6,560 nt of DNA, from positions 1-6,560 of the forward strand of contig CABTWT010000064.1 of the NCBI GenBank assembly GCA_902488555.1, written 5' to 3'. Below the pieces are notes generated by a model. It was not told the origin of the DNA. It worked only from the letters and a program-made list of their open reading frames with translations, and did not search any database. Source of the DNA: an uncultured Anaerococcus sp. Lineage in GTDB: Bacteria > Bacillota_A > Clostridia > Tissierellales > Peptoniphilaceae. The stretch's first letter is position 1, and each line of letters starts with the position of its first letter. Below, piece after piece: positions 5,379 to 6,560 of the stretch. The translations under genes and the position numbers were made by a program.

Positions 5379-5634
5379 CTTAGTTTTATCTAAGAATGTT
5401 AGAAAAACCCTAAAGAAAATGGATAGGCAAGTTGCTCTTATGATTTCCAAAGATATGAAAAATAAGCTTGATGGAATGGAAAATCCTAGAAGTTTTGGCA
5501 AAGCATTAACTGGAGACTATAAGGGTCTATGGAGATATAGATTTGGGCAATACAGGGTAATTTGTGATATCAGAGATGATAAATTAATTATCTTAGCCTT
5601 AGAAGTGGGTCATAGAAAAAATATATATAAATAG
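5368..5634 (+). CDS. relE: RelE-family mRNA interferase toxin
   Basis: RelE-type toxins cut mRNA in the ribosomal A site and arrest growth when the antitoxin decays. I choose GTG 5368 (MTYSLVLSKNVRKTLKKMDR, 88 residues), with GGAG 9 nt upstream and the usual family opening. TTG codons at 5353 and 5362 in the same frame are alternatives. The fold pattern is present: N-terminal strand, two helices rich in lysine (RKTLKKMDRQVALMISKDMK), the hallmark GLWRYRFGQYRVICDIRDD and the C-terminal LEVGHRKNIYK with basic and tyrosine residues that match the catalytic end of active RelE/YoeB-like toxins. There is no frameshift or truncation, so it is probably functional. Overlap with the antitoxin stop (5368-5378) couples their translation. 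Confidence 0.92.
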   Translation: MTYSLVLSKNVRKTLKKMDRQVALMISKDMKNKLDGMENPRSFGKALTGDYKGLWRYRFGQYRVICDIRDDKLIILALEVGHRKNIYK

Positions 5635-5742
5635 ATATTTAAGTTGTATTTATTTAAATTGCATCACAAGTCTAACTTTAATATTTCATTTCTGCAGACT
5701 AAAAGTGAATTTTAAGGGATTATTGCAAATTAATAGATGTAT

Positions 5743-5850
5743 ATCGTTCTATAAATCGAGTTAGCTCTCAGAAAACTATAGTTTTTATAACTTGTTAACT
5801 TAGATCTTTCTGAGAGATTGCTATTATGATTTTGGAACGATTATTTTTTT
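5743..5850. repeat. Nested inverted repeat between relE and tadA
   Basis: In the 268-nt gene-free gap 5635-5902, three sets of arms nest symmetrically: ATCGTTC (5743-5749) with GAACGAT (5835-5841), AAATC (5753-5757) with GATTT (5828-5832), and CTCTCAGAAA (5765-5774) with TTTCTGAGAG (5807-5816). The inner part holds the small palindrome AACTATAGTT. A run of seven T (5844-5850) follows the outer arm. It could be a long imperfect terminator hairpin, a small structured RNA, or a remnant of a miniature inverted-repeat element. Outside it, the AT-rich 5635-5742 shows nothing I can name. Confidence 0.6.
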
Positions 5851-5902
5851 ACAGCAAATTTCTAAAGTTTTGTTAGTATTTATTATGTTTTTTGGAGTTT
5901 TT

Positions 5903-6409
5903 ATGGATAATATTTCTTTTTCTGATATTGATAAATTTTATATGAATGAGGCCTTATATGAGGCACGTCTTGCTCGTTTTGTTGAGGAAGTTCCTGTAGG
6001 TTGTGTGATTGTGTGTGATGGCAAAATTATTGGTCGTGGACACAATTTCACCTATAAGGGTAAGTCTGCCCTATATCATGCTGAGCTTATTGCTATAAAG
6101 GAGGCAAATGAGTATTTTGGTGATTTTAGATTAGAAGATACTACCATGTATGTCACCATGGAGCCATGCTCAATGTGCGCTGGGGCTATTATCAATTCTA
6201 GAATAGGTAGACTTGTAATCGGTATACCAGATTATAAAAGAGGTGCTTGTGGTTCTAATACCAATATCACAGGAGATAGGAGTCAACTACATTTCTTGGA
6301 TGCTGAATTTGGATTGTTTGAAGATGAGTGCCTATATGAACTCCAAACTTTCTTTAAAATGCTTAGAAAAAGATCTAAGGAAAAGAAAAAAATGGGTAAA
6401 GTCGATTAA
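5903..6409 (+). CDS. tadA: tRNA adenosine(34) deaminase
   Basis: TadA converts the wobble adenosine of tRNA-Arg(ACG) to inosine so one tRNA reads CGU, CGC and CGA. It acts in the cytoplasm as a zinc-dependent homodimer. The start is ATG 5903 (MDNISFSDIDKFYMNEALYE, 168 residues) with GGAG 5 nt upstream. A longer frame from TTG 5870 has no such site. Zinc-binding and catalytic motifs are intact: HAE at 59-61 (H59 ligand, E61 proton shuttle) and PCSMC at 88-92 (C89, C92). The family segment MCAGAIINSRIGRLVIGIPDYKRGACGS (91-118) is present, and the C-terminal helix is lysine-rich. The usual DPTAHAE reads SALYHAE here, a small departure. I see no strong promoter directly upstream. The unlinked tRNA-Arg(CCU) nearby is not its substrate. 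Confidence 0.95.
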   Translation: MDNISFSDIDKFYMNEALYEARLARFVEEVPVGCVIVCDGKIIGRGHNFTYKGKSALYHAELIAIKEANEYFGDFRLEDTTMYVTMEPCSMCAGAIINSRIGRLVIGIPDYKRGACGSNTNITGDRSQLHFLDAEFGLFEDECLYELQTFFKMLRKRSKEKKKMGKVD

Positions 6410-6453
6410 AATTATTTTTTGAATTTTATCTTAATTTATATATGGATTTCGAG

Positions 6454-6480
6454 TATAGTTACATTAAGAAACTTAGGAGG
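6454..6480 (+). promoter_or_regulatory. Possible promoter and strong ribosome binding site of the last gene
   Basis: A -10-like TATAGT (6454-6459) has only a poor -35 (TTAATT, 6431-6436) at 17-nt spacing. The AGGAGG at 6475-6480, 5 nt before ATG 6486, is firm and fixes the start. Confidence 0.45.
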
Positions 6481-6485
6481 AAGAA

Positions 6486-6560
6486 ATGAAAATTACATTG
6501 TTAAATCCCTTAGAAGTTAGTGAAGAAACTATTTTAAATAATAAAGAAAAACTTGAAGAA
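6486..6560 (+). CDS. Start of a gene, possibly a D-isomer 2-hydroxyacid dehydrogenase
   Basis: Only 25 codons are in the window (MKITLLNPLEVSEETILNNK...), open at the right edge. The start is secured by AGGAGG. The pattern MKI-hydrophobic-x-PL-x-VSEE-x-hydrophobic resembles the first beta strand and helix of NAD-dependent D-isomer 2-hydroxyacid dehydrogenases (phosphoglycerate or lactate dehydrogenase group). With no cofactor or catalytic motif visible, this is a suggestion only; that it is a real coding start is much surer than its product. It begins 76 nt after tadA and could be cotranscribed with it or use the weak promoter before it. Confidence 0.5.
   Translation, partial: MKITLLNPLEVSEETILNNKEKLEE

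Noticed and set aside
4900..5650. Integrated element using the tRNA-Arg 3' end as attachment site
   Set aside because: No integrase, no second copy of the tRNA 3' end downstream, and the tRNA is followed at once by its own terminator.
6410..6450. Terminator after tadA
   Set aside because: Only a weak AAAATT/AATTTT pairing among AT-rich bases with no stable stem; not enough to call.
1..6560. CRISPR array or insertion sequence
   Set aside because: No regularly spaced direct repeats and no transposase-like frame on either strand.

Overview
The window looks like low-G+C Gram-positive (Firmicutes) DNA. It has AT-rich coding sequence, strong AGGAGG-type ribosome binding sites 5-8 nt before starts, near-consensus sigma-A promoters and short-stem T-tract terminators. 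The gene set (YtrA-type GntR regulator with an ABC ATPase, MscL with a zinc ribbon, PBP5-like carboxypeptidase, relBE, tadA) suggests a small-genome anaerobic coccus of the Peptoniphilaceae (Anaerococcus-like). That placement is inference, not a database result. The first 23 bases are Illumina adapter rather than genome, so the left edge is a read or contig end.

Left part, minus strand: a 3'-truncated ABC ATPase (24-847) is translationally coupled behind a GntR/YtrA-family repressor (840-1211). That pair has a near-perfect extended -10 promoter and an 18-bp palindromic operator just downstream of it. Upstream, mscL (1347-1763, minus) ends in its own intrinsic terminator. Back-to-back promoters lie between mscL and the next operon.

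Centre, plus strand: one promoter appears to drive a three-gene operon. The genes are a Nudix hydrolase of the CoA-pyrophosphatase type, an overlapping protein that resembles aminoglycoside 6-adenylyltransferases but seems to have lost the catalytic carboxylates, and a secreted D-Ala-D-Ala carboxypeptidase.

The most unusual part is 4517-4899. This roughly 380-nt non-coding island is about 51% G+C (193 of 379 bases counted over 4521-4899). It sits behind its own extended -10 promoter, is packed with hairpins, contains an internally repeated module, and runs without a terminator into tRNA-Arg(CCU) (4900-4976) and that gene's terminator. A 10-nt segment in the island is perfectly complementary to the 10 nt that end on the first base of the tRNA. 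I could not match it to RNase P RNA, tmRNA, SRP RNA, 6S RNA, T-box or common riboswitches. It is best treated as a candidate unclassified structured RNA, perhaps of the ornate large RNA kind that occurs near tRNA genes.

Right part, plus strand: a relBE-type toxin-antitoxin pair with a perfect 11+1+11 operator over its -10 box, then a 268-nt gap holding a nested inverted repeat of about 100 nt, tadA (tRNA A34 deaminase), and the first 25 codons of a gene that may be a 2-hydroxyacid dehydrogenase.
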